This document shows, one piece after another, positions 1 to 9,397 of a stretch of DNA of 64,000 bases. The position numbers were made by a program, and so were the translations under genes. The notes beneath the pieces were generated by a model. The model saw only the letters and a program-made list of their open reading frames with translations, had not been told where the DNA came from and made no database searches. The stretch is from positions 6,200,001 to 6,264,000 of the forward strand of contig NZ_CP107796.1 of the NCBI RefSeq assembly GCF_036345995.1, read 5' to 3'. Each line of letters opens with the position of its first letter. Position 1 is the first letter of the stretch. The stretch is from Streptomyces sp. NBC_00557 (lineage in GTDB: Bacteria > Actinomycetota > Actinomycetes > Streptomycetales > Streptomycetaceae).

Positions 1-414
1 CAGGCGGGCCGCCTCCAGCCGGGGCACCGCGCAGTCCACCAGGCGCAGCGTGGTGAACCGGGCCTCCGGCAGCAGCACCTCGTCGTCGAAGCGGCAGCCG
101 CGCAGCTCGACGTAGGGCCGTACCGTCCCGCCCGACAGGTCCAGCGGGCCGGTGATCCGCACGCCGGCCAGCTTCAGCGACGACACCCGGCCCGCGAGCG
201 CCGGCGGGCCGTCCAGCAGCAGCCACGCCACCGTCCGCGCCCGCACGGTGCGCTCCGGGCCCCACGGGTGTCCGCCGTGCGGATCGTCCACCACGGCGTC
301 GCCGCAGCTCAGGTCGTACACACTGCCGTTGCGGAAGGCCTGCCACATGCCCGCCTCCGCCGCGGTCAGGTCGTCCGGCAGGTCCCCGGCCGCGAAGCCG
401 GCCTCCTCGGTCAC
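1..414 (-). CDS. Hypothetical protein, 5' part only (runs off the window)
   Basis: Only the first 138 codons are present; the gene continues beyond base 1. The GTG at 414 is chosen because a GGGAG ribosome-binding site lies about 9 bases upstream and the same frame has no better start before a stop near 480. After about 25 charged residues the protein reads WQAFRNGSVYDL, then alternating hydrophobic segments such as LKLAGVRITGPLDLSGG, LRGCRFDDEVLLPEARF and LRLVDCAVPRLEAARL. That roughly regular spacing of hydrophobic positions suggests a pentapeptide-like or beta-helical repeat fold. I do not recognise a catalytic motif. It is divergent from hisD. Function unknown. Confidence 0.6.
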   Translation of the reverse strand, partial: MTEEAGFAAGDLPDDLTAAEAGMWQAFRNGSVYDLSCGDAVVDDPHGGHPWGPERTVRARTVAWLLLDGPPALAGRVSSLKLAGVRITGPLDLSGGTVRPYVELRGCRFDDEVLLPEARFTTLRLVDCAVPRLEAARL

Positions 415-530
415 CTCTGTCGTCTCCCGGTCCCCGTGCCGTGCTGTGCTTTCGTACAGCCGTTCATGCCCGCTGGGTCACGTCCGGAACACTGCGGGTG
501 AAGACGATCTTCCAAGTCGCGCCACGTTCT

Positions 531-547
531 GTATCAGCCATTGATAC
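531..547. promoter_or_regulatory. Palindrome upstream of hisD, possible operator
   Basis: Two perfect 6-bp arms (GTATCA and TGATAC) are separated by 5 bases, 42 bases before the hisD start and inside the 174-bp gap between the divergent genes. A weak -10-like GAGAGT lies at 574-579. The position suits an operator for the his operon or the divergent gene, but no regulator can be named from sequence. Confidence 0.35.
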
Positions 548-588
548 GCGCCACCGGCTCCGGACGGCGGTCTGAGAGTATTGGGACT

Positions 589-1914
589 GTGATTTCCCGA
601 ATCGATCTGCGCGGCGACGCCCTTCCCGAGGGCCTCGCCCTGCGCGACCTGCTGCCCCGAGCCGACTTCGACGTGTCGACCGCCCTGGAGAAGGTGCGTC
701 CGATCTGCGAGGCCGTGCATCATCGGGGCGACGCGGCGCTGATCGACTTCGCCGAGAAGTTCGACGGAGTACGGCTGGAATCCGTCCGTGTCCCGGCCCA
801 GGCCCTCACCGACGCGCTGGAGGCCCTCGACCCCGCCGTGCGTGCCGCGCTGGAGGAGTCCATCCGCCGCGCCCGCCTGGTCCACCGCGAGCAGCGCCGC
901 AGCACCCGCACCACCCAGGTCGTCCCCGGCGGCTCGGTGACCGAGAAGTGGGTGCCGGTCGAGCGCGTCGGGCTGTACGCGCCGGGCGGCCGCTCGGTCT
1001 ACCCCTCCTCCGTGATCATGAACGTCGTACCGGCCCAGGAGGCCGGCGTCGGGTCCATCGCGCTCGCCTCGCCGGCCCAGGCCGAGTTCGGCGGGCTGCC
1101 CCACCCGACTATCCTGGCCGCCTGCGCCCTGCTCGGCGTGGACGAGGTCTACGCCGCGGGCGGCGCCACCGCCGTCGCGATGTTCGCCTACGGCACCGAG
1201 TCCTGCCCGCCGGCCAACATGGTCACCGGCCCCGGCAACATCTGGGTCGCCGCCGCCAAGCGCTTCTTCACCGGCCGGATCGGCATCGACGCCGAGGCCG
1301 GCCCGACCGAGATCGCGATCCTCGCGGACTCCACCGCCGACCCCGTGCACGTCGCCTCCGACCTGATCAGCCAGGCCGAGCACGACCCGCTCGCGGCGGC
1401 CGTCCTCGTCACCGACTCCGCCGAGCTGGCGGACGCGGTGGAGCAGGAGCTGCAGCCGCAGGTCGCGGCCACCAAGCACGTCGACGACCGGATCGTGCCC
1501 GCCCTCAAGGGCCGGCAGTCCGCGATCGTCCTCGTCGACGGCATCGAGGAGGGCCTGCGCGTGGTCGACGCGTACGGCGCCGAGCACCTGGAGATCCAGA
1601 CGGCCGACGCCGCCGCGGTGGCCGACCGGGTGAAGAACGCGGGCGCGATCTTCATCGGCCCCTGGGCCCCCGTCTCGCTCGGCGACTACGCGGCCGGCTC
1701 CAACCACGTCCTGCCCACCGGCGGCTGCGCCTGCCACTCCTCGGGCCTGTCCGTCCAGTCCTTCCTGCGCGGCATCCACATCGTGGACTACACGAAGGAC
1801 GCGCTCGCCGAGGTCGCCCACCACGTGGTGACGCTGGCGGAGGCGGAGGACCTGCCGGCGCACGGCGCCGCGATCAAGGCACGTTTTGGGTGGAAGGTTC
1901 CTGAAGGCAAGTGA
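589..1914 (+). CDS. hisD: Histidinol dehydrogenase HisD
   Basis: Catalyses the last two steps of histidine synthesis, histidinol to histidine with two NAD+, and needs Zn2+. The 441-residue length matches the family. Visible signatures are [18 protein letters not shown] near residue 131, [14 protein letters not shown] near 214, the zinc-site region SQAEHDPLA near 262 and SNHVLPTGG near 370. The GTG at 589 gives the usual N-terminus ([11 protein letters not shown]); an in-frame upstream TTG at 541 only adds an unconserved stretch. No Shine-Dalgarno sequence precedes the GTG, so the message may be leaderless. First gene of the his operon; its stop overlaps hisC by 4 bp (GTGA). Confidence 0.97.
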   Translation: MISRIDLRGDALPEGLALRDLLPRADFDVSTALEKVRPICEAVHHRGDAALIDFAEKFDGVRLESVRVPAQALTDALEALDPAVRAALEESIRRARLVHREQRRSTRTTQVVPGGSVTEKWVPVERVGLYAPGGRSVYPSSVIMNVVPAQEAGVGSIALASPAQAEFGGLPHPTILAACALLGVDEVYAAGGATAVAMFAYGTESCPPANMVTGPGNIWVAAAKRFFTGRIGIDAEAGPTEIAILADSTADPVHVASDLISQAEHDPLAAAVLVTDSAELADAVEQELQPQVAATKHVDDRIVPALKGRQSAIVLVDGIEEGLRVVDAYGAEHLEIQTADAAAVADRVKNAGAIFIGPWAPVSLGDYAAGSNHVLPTGGCACHSSGLSVQSFLRGIHIVDYTKDALAEVAHHVVTLAEAEDLPAHGAAIKARFGWKVPEGK

Positions 1915-3041
1915 CCAGGATCGACGATCTTCCCGTACGGGACGAGCTGCGCGGCAAGTCCCCCTACGGCGCGCCCCAGTTGGACGTCCCCGTACGGCTG
2001 AACACCAACGAGAACCCCTACCCGCTGCCCGAGCCGCTGGTCGAGCGGATCGCGGAGCGGGTGCGGGAGGCCGCCCGCGGCCTGAACCGCTACCCCGACC
2101 GGGACGCGGTGCAGCTGCGCACCGAGCTGGCCAAGTACCTGTCGAAGACCGGCAACCACCCGCTCGGCGCCGAGAACGTGTGGGCCGCCAACGGCTCCAA
2201 CGAGGTCATCCAGCAGCTGCTGCAGACCTTCGGCGGACCGGGCCGTACGGCGATCGGCTTCGAGCCGTCGTACTCGATGCACGCCCTCATCGCGCGCGGC
2301 ACCGGCACGGGCTGGATCTCCGGCCCCCGCAACGAGGACTTCACCATCGACCTCACGGCGGCCGAGCGGGCGATCGCCGAGCACAAGCCGGACGTCGTCT
2401 TCATCACCACCCCCAACAACCCCACCGGCAACGCCGTTCCGCCCGAGACGGTGCTCGCGCTGTACGAGGCGGCGCAGGCGGCCAAGCCGTCGATGGTGAT
2501 CGTGGACGAGGCGTACATCGAGTTCAGCCACGGCGCCTCCCTGCTGCCGCTGCTGCAGGGCCGCCCGCACCTGGTGATCTCCCGCACGATGTCCAAGGCG
2601 TTCGGCGCGGCGGGCCTGCGCCTCGGCTACCTCGCCGCCGACCCGGCGGTCGTGGACGCCGTGCAGCTCGTCCGGCTGCCGTACCACCTGTCGGCGATCA
2701 CCCAGGCGACCGCCCTGGCCGCGCTGGAGCACACCGACACGCTGCTGGGCTACGTCGAGCAGCTGAAGGCGGAGCGGGACCGGCTCGTCGCCGAACTGCG
2801 CGCGATCGGCTACGAGGTCATCGAGTCCGACGCCAACTTCGTGCAGTTCGGCCGGTTCCCGGACGCCCACGAGGCCTGGCGGAGGATCCTCGACCGGGGC
2901 GTCCTGGTCCGGGACAACGGCGTACCGGGGTGGCTGCGGGTGTCCGCCGGCACCCCGGAGGAGAACGACGCGTTCCTCGACGCGGTCCGTGAGTTGCTGT
3001 GTTTTGTGGGGGACACCCCCACGCCCCCGAAGGAGCTGTAA
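1911..3041 (+). CDS. hisC: Histidinol-phosphate aminotransferase HisC
   Basis: PLP-dependent class I/II aminotransferase that converts imidazole-acetol phosphate and glutamate to histidinol phosphate. The protein has 376 residues. It shows the N-terminal [12 protein letters not shown] segment, the [12 protein letters not shown] loop, VDEAYIEF and the Schiff-base lysine in SRTMSKAFG at K229, followed by GLRLGYL. The GTG start overlaps the hisD stop by 4 bp, so translation is probably coupled. It is followed after 3 bases by hisB. Confidence 0.97.
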   Translation: MTRIDDLPVRDELRGKSPYGAPQLDVPVRLNTNENPYPLPEPLVERIAERVREAARGLNRYPDRDAVQLRTELAKYLSKTGNHPLGAENVWAANGSNEVIQQLLQTFGGPGRTAIGFEPSYSMHALIARGTGTGWISGPRNEDFTIDLTAAERAIAEHKPDVVFITTPNNPTGNAVPPETVLALYEAAQAAKPSMVIVDEAYIEFSHGASLLPLLQGRPHLVISRTMSKAFGAAGLRLGYLAADPAVVDAVQLVRLPYHLSAITQATALAALEHTDTLLGYVEQLKAERDRLVAELRAIGYEVIESDANFVQFGRFPDAHEAWRRILDRGVLVRDNGVPGWLRVSAGTPEENDAFLDAVRELLCFVGDTPTPPKEL

Positions 3042-3044
3042 GGC

Positions 3045-3638
3045 ATGAGCCGCGTTGGACGCGTGGAGCGTACGACCAAGGAGACCTCCGTCCTGGTCGA
3101 GATCGACCTCGACGGGACCGGCAGAACCGACATCGCCACCGGCGTCGGCTTCTACGACCACATGCTCGACCAGCTCGGCCGGCACGGTCTGTTCGACCTG
3201 ACCGTGAAGACCGACGGCGACCTGCACATCGACTCCCACCACACCATCGAGGACACCGCCCTCGCGCTCGGCGCCGCCTTCAAGCAGGCGCTCGGCGACA
3301 AGGTGGGCATCTACCGCTTCGGCAACTGCACGGTCCCGCTGGACGAGTCCCTCGCCCAGGTCACCGTCGACCTGTCCGGCCGCCCGTACCTCGTGCACAC
3401 CGAGCCCGAGAACATGGCGCCGATGATCGGCGAGTACGACACCACGATGACCCGGCACATCCTGGAGTCCTTCGTCGCCCAGGCGCAGATCGCCCTGCAC
3501 GTGCACGTGCCGTACGGGCGCAACGCGCACCACATCGTGGAGTGCCAGTTCAAGGCCCTCGCCCGCGCTCTCCGTTACGCCTCCGAGCGCGACCCGCGCG
3601 CGGCCGGCATCCTCCCCTCCACGAAGGGCGCGCTGTAG
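3045..3638 (+). CDS. hisB: Imidazoleglycerol-phosphate dehydratase HisB
   Basis: Dehydrates imidazoleglycerol phosphate to imidazole-acetol phosphate; a manganese enzyme. It has 197 residues and is the monofunctional actinobacterial form, without the phosphatase domain fused in enterobacteria. The two metal-binding His-rich motifs are clear: DSHHTIEDTALALG and AHHIVECQFKALARAL, together with FYDHMLDQLGRHG. The ATG lies 3 bases after the hisC stop. Confidence 0.97.
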   Translation: MSRVGRVERTTKETSVLVEIDLDGTGRTDIATGVGFYDHMLDQLGRHGLFDLTVKTDGDLHIDSHHTIEDTALALGAAFKQALGDKVGIYRFGNCTVPLDESLAQVTVDLSGRPYLVHTEPENMAPMIGEYDTTMTRHILESFVAQAQIALHVHVPYGRNAHHIVECQFKALARALRYASERDPRAAGILPSTKGAL

Positions 3639-3642
3639 AGCC

Positions 3643-3807
3643 ATGAACAGCCTCTCCTCCCTGCTGATCGTCGTGGGTCTGTTCCTGGTCGGGGGCATCG
3701 TCTCCTTCGTCCGGCAGAAGATGCCCGCGAGCCTGATCGTCCTGCTCTCCATCGGTGCGGGCCTGTGCCTGGTCGCGGGCGTCATGCGGCTGGGGGTGTG
3801 GAATTGA
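3643..3807 (+). CDS. Small two-helix membrane protein between hisB and hisH
   Basis: A 54-codon ORF starting ATG AAC AGC 4 bases after the hisB stop. The peptide has two hydrophobic spans, roughly residues 5-20 ([14 protein letters not shown]) and 30-47 ([17 protein letters not shown]), separated by a short polar FVRQKMP turn. Its TGA overlaps the first codons of hisH. Continuous operon spacing and typical codon use support a real gene. No known domain; its role in the his operon is unknown. It may simply be a conserved small membrane protein carried in the operon. Confidence 0.7.
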   Translation: MNSLSSLLIVVGLFLVGGIVSFVRQKMPASLIVLLSIGAGLCLVAGVMRLGVWN

Positions 3808-4442
3808 CCGGCAAGAAGGTCGTGGTCTTCGACTACGGCTTCGGCAACGTCCGTTCCGCCGAGCGTGCCCTCGCGCGCGTGGGCGCCGACGTCGAGATCA
3901 CGCGTGACTTCGACGCGGCCATGAACGCCGACGGACTGCTGGTGCCCGGGGTCGGCGCCTTCGCCGCCTGCATGCAGGGCCTGCGCGCCGCGCGCGGCGA
4001 CTGGGTGGTCGACCGCCGGCTGTCCGGCGGGCGTCCCGTCATGGGCATCTGCGTCGGCATGCAGATCCTCTTCGCGCGCGGCATCGAGCACGGCGTGGAG
4101 GCGGAGGGCCTGGACGAGTGGCCCGGCACGGTCGAGCCGCTCCAGGCCGAGATCGTGCCCCACATGGGCTGGAACACCGTCGACGCGCCCGCCGGCTCCC
4201 AGCTGTTCGCCGGCCTCGACGCCGACGCCCGCTTCTACTTCGTGCACTCCTACGCCGTCCACGACTGGCGGCTGGAGGCCCACAACCCCCGGATCGACGC
4301 CCCCAAGGTGACCTGGTCGACGCACGGCAAGCCGTTCGTCGCCGCCGTGGAGAACGGCGCCCTGTGGGCCACGCAGTTCCACCCCGAGAAGTCCGGCGAC
4401 GCCGGAGCCCAGCTCCTCACCAACTGGATCGGAACCCTGTAG
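3798..4442 (+). CDS. hisH: Imidazole glycerol phosphate synthase, glutaminase subunit HisH
   Basis: Class I glutamine amidotransferase that feeds ammonia to HisF. The protein is 214 residues. The nucleophile is C85 in GICVGMQIL, with the oxyanion/His-Glu end FHPEKSG near the C-terminus and PHMGWN in between. The start is uncertain. GTG 3798 is chosen because it gives the usual N-terminal length; TTG 3804 is better spaced from the GGGGG at 3792-3796. Both overlap the end of the small membrane ORF, implying coupled translation. Confidence 0.95.
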   Translation: MELTGKKVVVFDYGFGNVRSAERALARVGADVEITRDFDAAMNADGLLVPGVGAFAACMQGLRAARGDWVVDRRLSGGRPVMGICVGMQILFARGIEHGVEAEGLDEWPGTVEPLQAEIVPHMGWNTVDAPAGSQLFAGLDADARFYFVHSYAVHDWRLEAHNPRIDAPKVTWSTHGKPFVAAVENGALWATQFHPEKSGDAGAQLLTNWIGTL

Positions 4443-4446
4443 AGAC

Positions 4447-5172
4447 ATGGCCAAGCTCGAACTCCTCCCCGCCGTCGACGTCCGCGACGGCCAGGCCGTA
4501 CGCCTCGTGCACGGCGAGTCCGGGACCGAGACCTCCTACGGCTCCCCGTTCGAGGCCGCCCTCGCCTGGCAGCGCGCGGGCGCCGAGTGGCTGCACCTGG
4601 TCGACCTCGACGCGGCCTTCGGCACCGGCGACAACCGCGAGCTGATCGCCGAGGTCACCCGGGCGATGGACATCAAGGTGGAGCTGTCCGGCGGCATCCG
4701 CGACGACGCCTCGCTGGCCGCCGCCCTGGCCACCGGCTGCACCCGGGTGAACCTGGGCACGGCCGCCCTGGAGAGCCCCGAGTGGGTCGCCAAGGTCATC
4801 GCCGAGCACGGCGACAAGATCGCCGTCGGCCTGGACGTGCGCGGCACCACCCTGCGCGGCCGCGGCTGGACCCGCGACGGCGGCGACCTGTACGAGACGC
4901 TGGAGCGCCTGAACAAGGAGGGCTGCGCCCGCTACGTCGTCACCGACATCGCCAAGGACGGCACCCTCCAGGGCCCGAACCTGGAGCTGCTGAAGAACGT
5001 GTGCGCGGCCACCGACCGCCCGGTCGTGGCCTCCGGCGGCGTGTCCTCCCTGGACGACCTGCGCGCCATCGCCGGGCTGGTGCCGCTCGGTGTCGAGGGG
5101 GCCATCGTCGGGAAGGCGCTGTACGCGAAGGCGTTCACCCTGGAAGAGGCCTTGGAGGCTGTGTCGTCATGA
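4447..5172 (+). CDS. priA: Bifunctional phosphoribosyl isomerase PriA (HisA/TrpF)
   Basis: TIM-barrel isomerase that converts ProFAR to PRFAR in histidine synthesis; in Streptomyces it is also the phosphoribosylanthranilate isomerase of tryptophan synthesis. It has 241 residues with catalytic Asp in [15 protein letters not shown] (D11) and the second Asp in [10 protein letters not shown] near residue 130, plus phosphate loops VSGGI-like (LSGGIRDD) and [10 protein letters not shown]. Consistent with the dual role, no trpF lies among the trp genes in this window. The stop overlaps the next start (ATGA). Confidence 0.95.
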   Translation: MAKLELLPAVDVRDGQAVRLVHGESGTETSYGSPFEAALAWQRAGAEWLHLVDLDAAFGTGDNRELIAEVTRAMDIKVELSGGIRDDASLAAALATGCTRVNLGTAALESPEWVAKVIAEHGDKIAVGLDVRGTTLRGRGWTRDGGDLYETLERLNKEGCARYVVTDIAKDGTLQGPNLELLKNVCAATDRPVVASGGVSSLDDLRAIAGLVPLGVEGAIVGKALYAKAFTLEEALEAVSS

Positions 5173-5561
5173 GCGATGCCGTGCGGCGTGTGCAGAGCGG
5201 AAGTCCCTGGGAAGAGAGTTTCGGTTTCGCACGCGCCGTCGCGGCGGGCGACCGGGTGCTGGTGGCGGGCACGACGTCCTTCAGGGGCGATGTGCTGTAC
5301 GGCGAGGGCGACCCGTACGAACAGGCCAAGGTGGCCTTCACCAGCGCCCTCGAGGCGATCGGCGAGTTCGGGCTCGGCGTCGGCTCCGTCGTCCGTACCC
5401 GGATGTACCTGACCCACGCCCGGGACGTGGACGCCGTGGGCCGGGCGCACCAGGAGATCTTCGACTCCGTGCGCCCGGTGTCGACCCTGCTGGTCGTGGA
5501 GGGGTTCGTCGATCCGCGGATCCTGGTCGAAGTAGAACTCGAAGCATTCAGAGGAGCCTGA
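5169..5561 (+). CDS. RidA/YjgF-family protein inside the his operon
   Basis: A 130-residue protein starting [11 protein letters not shown], of the RidA/YER057c/UK114 fold. Members form trimers and hydrolyse reactive enamine/imine intermediates. Visible family features are [44 protein letters not shown] and the C-terminal [13 protein letters not shown]. The canonical Arg that binds the substrate carboxylate falls in VVRTRMYLT. The ATG overlaps the priA stop and hisF follows after 6 bases, so it is co-transcribed with the his genes. A protective role against imine intermediates of amino-acid metabolism is plausible but inferred. Confidence 0.9.
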   Translation: MSDAVRRVQSGSPWEESFGFARAVAAGDRVLVAGTTSFRGDVLYGEGDPYEQAKVAFTSALEAIGEFGLGVGSVVRTRMYLTHARDVDAVGRAHQEIFDSVRPVSTLLVVEGFVDPRILVEVELEAFRGA

Positions 5562-5567
5562 GCAGTC

Positions 5568-6323
5568 ATGACCCTGGCGGTCCGAGTCATCCCCTGCCTG
5601 GACGTGGACAACGGCCGGGTCGTCAAGGGCGTGAACTTCCAGAACCTGCGCGACGCGGGCGACCCCGTCGAGATGGCCAAGGTGTACGACGCCGAGGGCG
5701 CCGACGAGCTGACGTTCCTGGACATCACCGCGTCCTCCGGCGACCGGGAGACCACCTACGACGTGGTGCGCCGCACCGCCGAGCAGGTGTTCATCCCGCT
5801 GACGGTCGGCGGCGGCGTCCGCACGGCCGAGGACGTGGACAAGCTGCTGCGGGCGGGCGCCGACAAGGTGGGCGTGAACACCGCCGCCATCGCCCGGCCC
5901 GACCTGATCCGTGAGATCGCCGAGCGCTTCGGCCGGCAGGTGCTGGTGCTGTCGGTGGACGCCCGCCGCACGCCGACCGGATCCTTCGAGGTCACCACGC
6001 ACGGCGGCCGGCGCGGCACCGGCATCGACGCGGTGGAGTGGGCGCACCGGGCGGCGGAGCTGGGGGCCGGCGAGATCCTGCTGAACTCCATGGACGCCGA
6101 CGGCACGAAGGACGGCTACGACCTGGAGATGATCGCCGCCGTCCGCAAGCACGTCACCGTCCCCGTCATCGCCTCGGGCGGCGCCGGCCGGCTGGCCGAC
6201 TTCCCCCCGGCGATCGAGGCGGGCGCGGACGCCGTGCTCGCCGCGTCGGTGTTCCACTTCGGCGACCTGCGCATCGGCGAGGTGAAGCAGACACTGCGGG
6301 AGGCGGGCCACCCGGTGCGGTGA
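5568..6323 (+). CDS. hisF: Imidazole glycerol phosphate synthase, cyclase subunit HisF
   Basis: Uses ammonia from HisH to turn PRFAR into imidazoleglycerol phosphate and AICAR. It is a 251-residue TIM barrel with catalytic Asp in [14 protein letters not shown] (D11) and VLSVDARR near residue 130. Phosphate-binding loops [11 protein letters not shown] and [11 protein letters not shown] are also visible. Preceded by an AGGAG ribosome-binding site. It ends the his operon; an ArsR-like operator follows immediately. Confidence 0.97.
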   Translation: MTLAVRVIPCLDVDNGRVVKGVNFQNLRDAGDPVEMAKVYDAEGADELTFLDITASSGDRETTYDVVRRTAEQVFIPLTVGGGVRTAEDVDKLLRAGADKVGVNTAAIARPDLIREIAERFGRQVLVLSVDARRTPTGSFEVTTHGGRRGTGIDAVEWAHRAAELGAGEILLNSMDADGTKDGYDLEMIAAVRKHVTVPVIASGGAGRLADFPPAIEAGADAVLAASVFHFGDLRIGEVKQTLREAGHPVR

Positions 6324-6344
6324 CGCCGAGCCGAGCCGAGACCT

Positions 6345-6396
6345 GATACGAAAGGGAAGTTGCGCAACATCTATTGTGCAACTTTTCTTTCGTATC
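6345..6396. promoter_or_regulatory. Inverted-repeat operator before the ArsR-like regulator
   Basis: A long near-perfect palindrome. The left arm GATACGAAAGGGAAGTTGC (6345-6363) and right arm GCAACTTTTCTTTCGTATC (6378-6396) match at 17 of 19 positions, around a 14-base AT-rich spacer that itself contains TTGCGCAA and TTGTGCAA. It ends 12 bases before the regulator start. The size and position fit an autoregulatory winged-helix operator. It could also act as a hairpin after hisF. Confidence 0.7.
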
Positions 6397-6408
6397 TACG
6401 GTGGATGC

Positions 6409-6996
6409 ATGGCGAGCACCGGGAACCGCCGCATCGCGGACGTGGGGACACTCAAGGCTCTCGCGCATCCGTTGCGGGCCGACCTGTACCGGTTGCTGTG
6501 CATGGAGCGGGTGGCCACCGCCTCCCGGCTCGCGGAGCACGTGGACGAGGCCGTCTCCCTGGTCAGCTACCACCTGCGCAAGCTCGCCGATCACGGGTTG
6601 ATCGAGGAGGCCGAGCCGCAGACGGCCGACGGCCGGGAGCGCTGGTGGCAGCCGGCGTCGGACGGTGTGACCATCCGGGACGAGGACTTCCGGGGTGAGC
6701 CGGGGAAGGCCGCCGCACACCTGGCGGCCACCCGGCTCTTCCACGACCAGCGGGCCGACCGGTACCGCCGCTACCTGGACGAGCATCCCGCCTGGGGGCC
6801 CGAGTGGAACACCGCGTCGCTGGACACCGAGTCCTGGATGCGGCTGACCCCGGCCGAACTCACCGAACTGAAGGACGAGTTGGACGCCCTTCTGCGCAGG
6901 TTCGACGCGCGGAGCCGGGCCGCCGAGGCCGCGGGCGAGACCGAGGGGCGAGAGCACGTGGCGCTCCACCTGTACGGCTTCCCGTTCCGCGTCTGA
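6409..6996 (+). CDS. ArsR-like winged-helix transcriptional regulator
   Basis: A 195-residue protein starting MASTGNRRIADVGTLKALAHPLRADLYRLL, the classic ArsR/HTH_20 opening. It is followed by SRLAEHVDEAVSLVSYHLRKLADHGLIEEAEP (recognition helix and wing) and GRERWWQPASDG. The C-terminal half (about 100-195) is charged and helical, with no visible Cys metal site, so it more likely senses a small organic ligand than a metal. The ATG at 6409 follows the palindrome. An MFS transporter lies 14 bases downstream, so the two form a regulator-pump operon that probably represses itself. Confidence 0.9.
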   Translation: MASTGNRRIADVGTLKALAHPLRADLYRLLCMERVATASRLAEHVDEAVSLVSYHLRKLADHGLIEEAEPQTADGRERWWQPASDGVTIRDEDFRGEPGKAAAHLAATRLFHDQRADRYRRYLDEHPAWGPEWNTASLDTESWMRLTPAELTELKDELDALLRRFDARSRAAEAAGETEGREHVALHLYGFPFRV

Positions 6997-7010
6997 AAGG
7001 ACCGCCTCGC

Positions 7011-8243
7011 GTGACCGCCACGCTCCTGCCGCCGGTGAGCGCACCGCCGGCCCATCGCGACCCCAACGTGCGGCGCTGGCTCGCCGCCTACACGTCCTCG
7101 ATGCTCGGGGACGGCGTCTACTACCTCGCCCTGTCCTGGGCCGCCGTCCGCGCGGGAACCCCGGCCCAGGCAGGGCTCGTGATGTCGGCGAGCGCGCTGC
7201 CCCGGGCCGTGCTGATGCTGGGCGGGGGAGTCGTCGCCGACCGGTTCGGGCCGCGCCGGGTCGTCATCGGCAGCGACGCCGTGCGGTGTGCGGCCGTCCT
7301 CGCCGTGGCCGCGCTGCTGTTCCTCACCAGCCCAGGGCTCTGGCCGCTCGCCCTGCTGGCGCTGGTCTTCGGCACGGTCGACGCCGTGTTCATGCCCGCC
7401 GTGGGCGCCCTGCCGGCCCGCCTCACCGACCAGGACCAGCTCGCCCGGGTGCAGGGCATGCGGGGCCTGGCCATCCGGCTCTCCAGCGTGGTCGGCGCCC
7501 CGCTGGGCGGCCTGGCCGTGGCCCTCGGCGGCGCGGCCGCGGCGTTCGCACTCGCCGGGCTGCTCATCGCCGTCTCCGTGCCCCTGCTGCTCTCCGTGCG
7601 GGTACGGCACCTGCCCGGACCCGGCAACGGCACCACCGCCTGGAGCGATCTCGGCGCCGGGCTGCGCTACATCCGCCGCCACCGCGTCCTCGCCCCGCTG
7701 CTGCTCGCCATCGCGCTCGGCGACCTCGGTTTCGTCGGCCCGCTGAACGTCGGGCTGACCCTGCTCGCCGACCGGCGCGGCTGGGGCGCCGCCGGGATGG
7801 GCTGGGTGCTGGCAGGGTTCGGGACCGGCGCCGGAGCGGCCTCGCTGCTGCTGACGGTACGGGGACGGCTGCCGCGCGCCGGGCTGGTCACCGGGTGGAC
7901 CTGCGCGGTGGGGGCCGTGGCCGTCGGCGCCCTCGCGTTCGTGCCCACACTGCTCGCGGCCGTCGCCACCGCCGTGCTCGTCGGCCTGCTCACCGGGCTC
8001 AGCGGCGCCCTGTGCGGCGCCCTGCTCCAGACCCAGACCGACCCGGCGTACCTGGGCCGCGTCACCGCCGTATCCAGCCTGGTCAGCCTCGGTCTGACCC
8101 CGCTCAGCATGCCGTTCGCGGCCGCCGCGGCCGGCACCTGGGGGCTCCGCCCGGTCTACGCCGTCAGCGCCGCCGTCTGCGGCCTCGGCGGGGTCGTCGC
8201 CCTCGTCGTACCGGCCCTGCGCCGCGCGGAACTCCCCGGCTGA
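7011..8243 (+). CDS. MFS transporter, probable efflux pump
   Basis: A 410-residue integral membrane protein with about 12 hydrophobic segments. After the first helices it has the loop 2-3 motif GGGVVADRFGPRRVVIGSD, typical of MFS_1/MFS_3 drug pumps. The GTG at 7011 has a GAAAGGA ribosome-binding site 9 bases upstream. It is co-transcribed with the ArsR-like repressor, so expression is probably induced by its substrate, which cannot be told from sequence. It converges with the next gene across only 22 bases. Confidence 0.9.
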   Translation: MTATLLPPVSAPPAHRDPNVRRWLAAYTSSMLGDGVYYLALSWAAVRAGTPAQAGLVMSASALPRAVLMLGGGVVADRFGPRRVVIGSDAVRCAAVLAVAALLFLTSPGLWPLALLALVFGTVDAVFMPAVGALPARLTDQDQLARVQGMRGLAIRLSSVVGAPLGGLAVALGGAAAAFALAGLLIAVSVPLLLSVRVRHLPGPGNGTTAWSDLGAGLRYIRRHRVLAPLLLAIALGDLGFVGPLNVGLTLLADRRGWGAAGMGWVLAGFGTGAGAASLLLTVRGRLPRAGLVTGWTCAVGAVAVGALAFVPTLLAAVATAVLVGLLTGLSGALCGALLQTQTDPAYLGRVTAVSSLVSLGLTPLSMPFAAAAAGTWGLRPVYAVSAAVCGLGGVVALVVPALRRAELPG

Positions 8244-8265
8244 CCGAACGCCGTCCCCGGCCCGC

Positions 8266-8901
8266 TCAGATGCCCAGCTGCTTCGACTCGTGCAGCTTGG
8301 CGATCGCGTCCGCGTCGCCCTGCACGTCCACCTTGGCCGCGTCCTGCCGGCCGAACGCGTACATCAGCAGCTCCGACGGCTCGCCGGTCACCGTCACCAC
8401 CGGCGCGCCCCGGTGTGCCACCGCCGTCTGCCCGTCCGGGCGGCGCAGCACCAGACCGGTCGGCACCCCCCGGGCCACCAGCCGCGCCGTGCGCTCCAGC
8501 CGCGACCACAGGGCGTCCTGGAAGACCGGGTCCAGCTCGCGCGGCGCCCACTCCGGCTGCGCGCGGCGGACGTCCTCGGTGTGGACGTAGAACTCGACGG
8601 TGTTCGCCGCCTCGTCGATCTGCTTGAGCTGGAACGGCGAGAACCGCGGCGGGCCGGTACGGATCAGCTGGATCAGCTCCTCGTACGGCTTCGCGGTGTA
8701 CTCGGCCATCACCTTCTCCAGGCGCGGCGCGAGCTGCTTGATCAGCGAGCCCCCCGCCGCGTCCGGGCGGCGCTCGCGCACGACCACATGCGCGGCCAGG
8801 TCCCGGGTCCGCCAGCCCTCGCAGAGGGTCTCGGCGTCCGGACCGACGGTTTCCAAGAGGTCGGCGAACAGCAGCCGTTCACGCTTGGCGAAGGTCGACA
8901 T
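8266..8901 (-). CDS. TIGR03085-like (DinB/mycothiol maleylpyruvate isomerase fold) protein
   Basis: A 211-residue protein resembling the actinobacterial TIGR03085 family. Its N-terminal four-helix bundle starts [41 protein letters not shown], in which W and H of the [11 protein letters not shown] motif are the usual metal-binding hallmark. A second conserved block is [17 protein letters not shown]. The C-terminal part carries [22 protein letters not shown], as in the SCP2-like end of these proteins. Exact substrate unknown. Convergent with the MFS gene and divergent from hisI. Confidence 0.8.
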   Translation of the reverse strand: MSTFAKRERLLFADLLETVGPDAETLCEGWRTRDLAAHVVVRERRPDAAGGSLIKQLAPRLEKVMAEYTAKPYEELIQLIRTGPPRFSPFQLKQIDEAANTVEFYVHTEDVRRAQPEWAPRELDPVFQDALWSRLERTARLVARGVPTGLVLRRPDGQTAVAHRGAPVVTVTGEPSELLMYAFGRQDAAKVDVQGDADAIAKLHESKQLGI

Positions 8902-8971
8902 GCCCTCAGCCTACGACCAGCCGGCCAGTCCGCGCAGTGGACACGGCGCCGGCGCCGTCCTGTCCGCGCGG

Positions 8972-8984
8972 CACAATGGCACCC
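8972..8984 (+). promoter_or_regulatory. Leaderless promoter of hisI
   Basis: A CACAAT -10 box at 8972-8977 is followed after 7 bases by the hisI ATG at 8985, with no Shine-Dalgarno sequence. This spacing puts the transcription start at or next to the start codon. Confidence 0.55.
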
Positions 8985-9386
8985 ATGACCAGTACGACCG
9001 GGACTCCCCGGCCCAGCAGCCTCGACCCGGAGATCGCCGCCCGCCTCAAGCGCAGCGCCGACGGTCTCCTGCCCGCCATCGCCCAGCAGTACGACACCGG
9101 AGAGGTGCTCATGCTCGGCTGGATGGACGACGAGGCGCTGCACCGCACCCTGACCACCGGCCGCTGCACCTACTGGTCGCGCAGCCGCCAGGAGTACTGG
9201 GTCAAGGGCGACACCTCCGGCCACGTCCAGTGGGTGAAGTCGGTCGCGCTGGACTGCGACGCCGACACCGTGCTGGTCAAGGTCGACCAGGTGGGCGCGG
9301 CCTGCCACACCGGCGCGCGCACCTGCTTCGACGAGGACGTGCTCCTCAAGGACGCCTCCGCCGCTCCCGCAGGCTCGGATCAGTAA
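8985..9386 (+). CDS. hisI: Phosphoribosyl-AMP cyclohydrolase HisI
   Basis: Opens the adenine ring of PR-AMP, step three of histidine synthesis; a zinc enzyme. The 133-residue protein is the stand-alone cyclohydrolase, without the PRA-PH domain. It shows [35 protein letters not shown], the metal-binding DCDADT and the Cys pair in [13 protein letters not shown] 8985 is preferred over an in-frame ATG at 8976 because it sits 7 bases after a -10 box. It lies apart from the main his operon, just upstream of trpE. Confidence 0.95.
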   Translation: MTSTTGTPRPSSLDPEIAARLKRSADGLLPAIAQQYDTGEVLMLGWMDDEALHRTLTTGRCTYWSRSRQEYWVKGDTSGHVQWVKSVALDCDADTVLVKVDQVGAACHTGARTCFDEDVLLKDASAAPAGSDQ

Positions 9387-9397
9387 GGTCAGCGGCC

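Noticed and set aside
1788..4454. An 888-codon open frame on the minus strand across hisD-hisH
   Set aside because: It lies antisense to five clear his genes, has the V/G/R/D-rich composition of a mirror frame in high-GC DNA, and shows no family motif.
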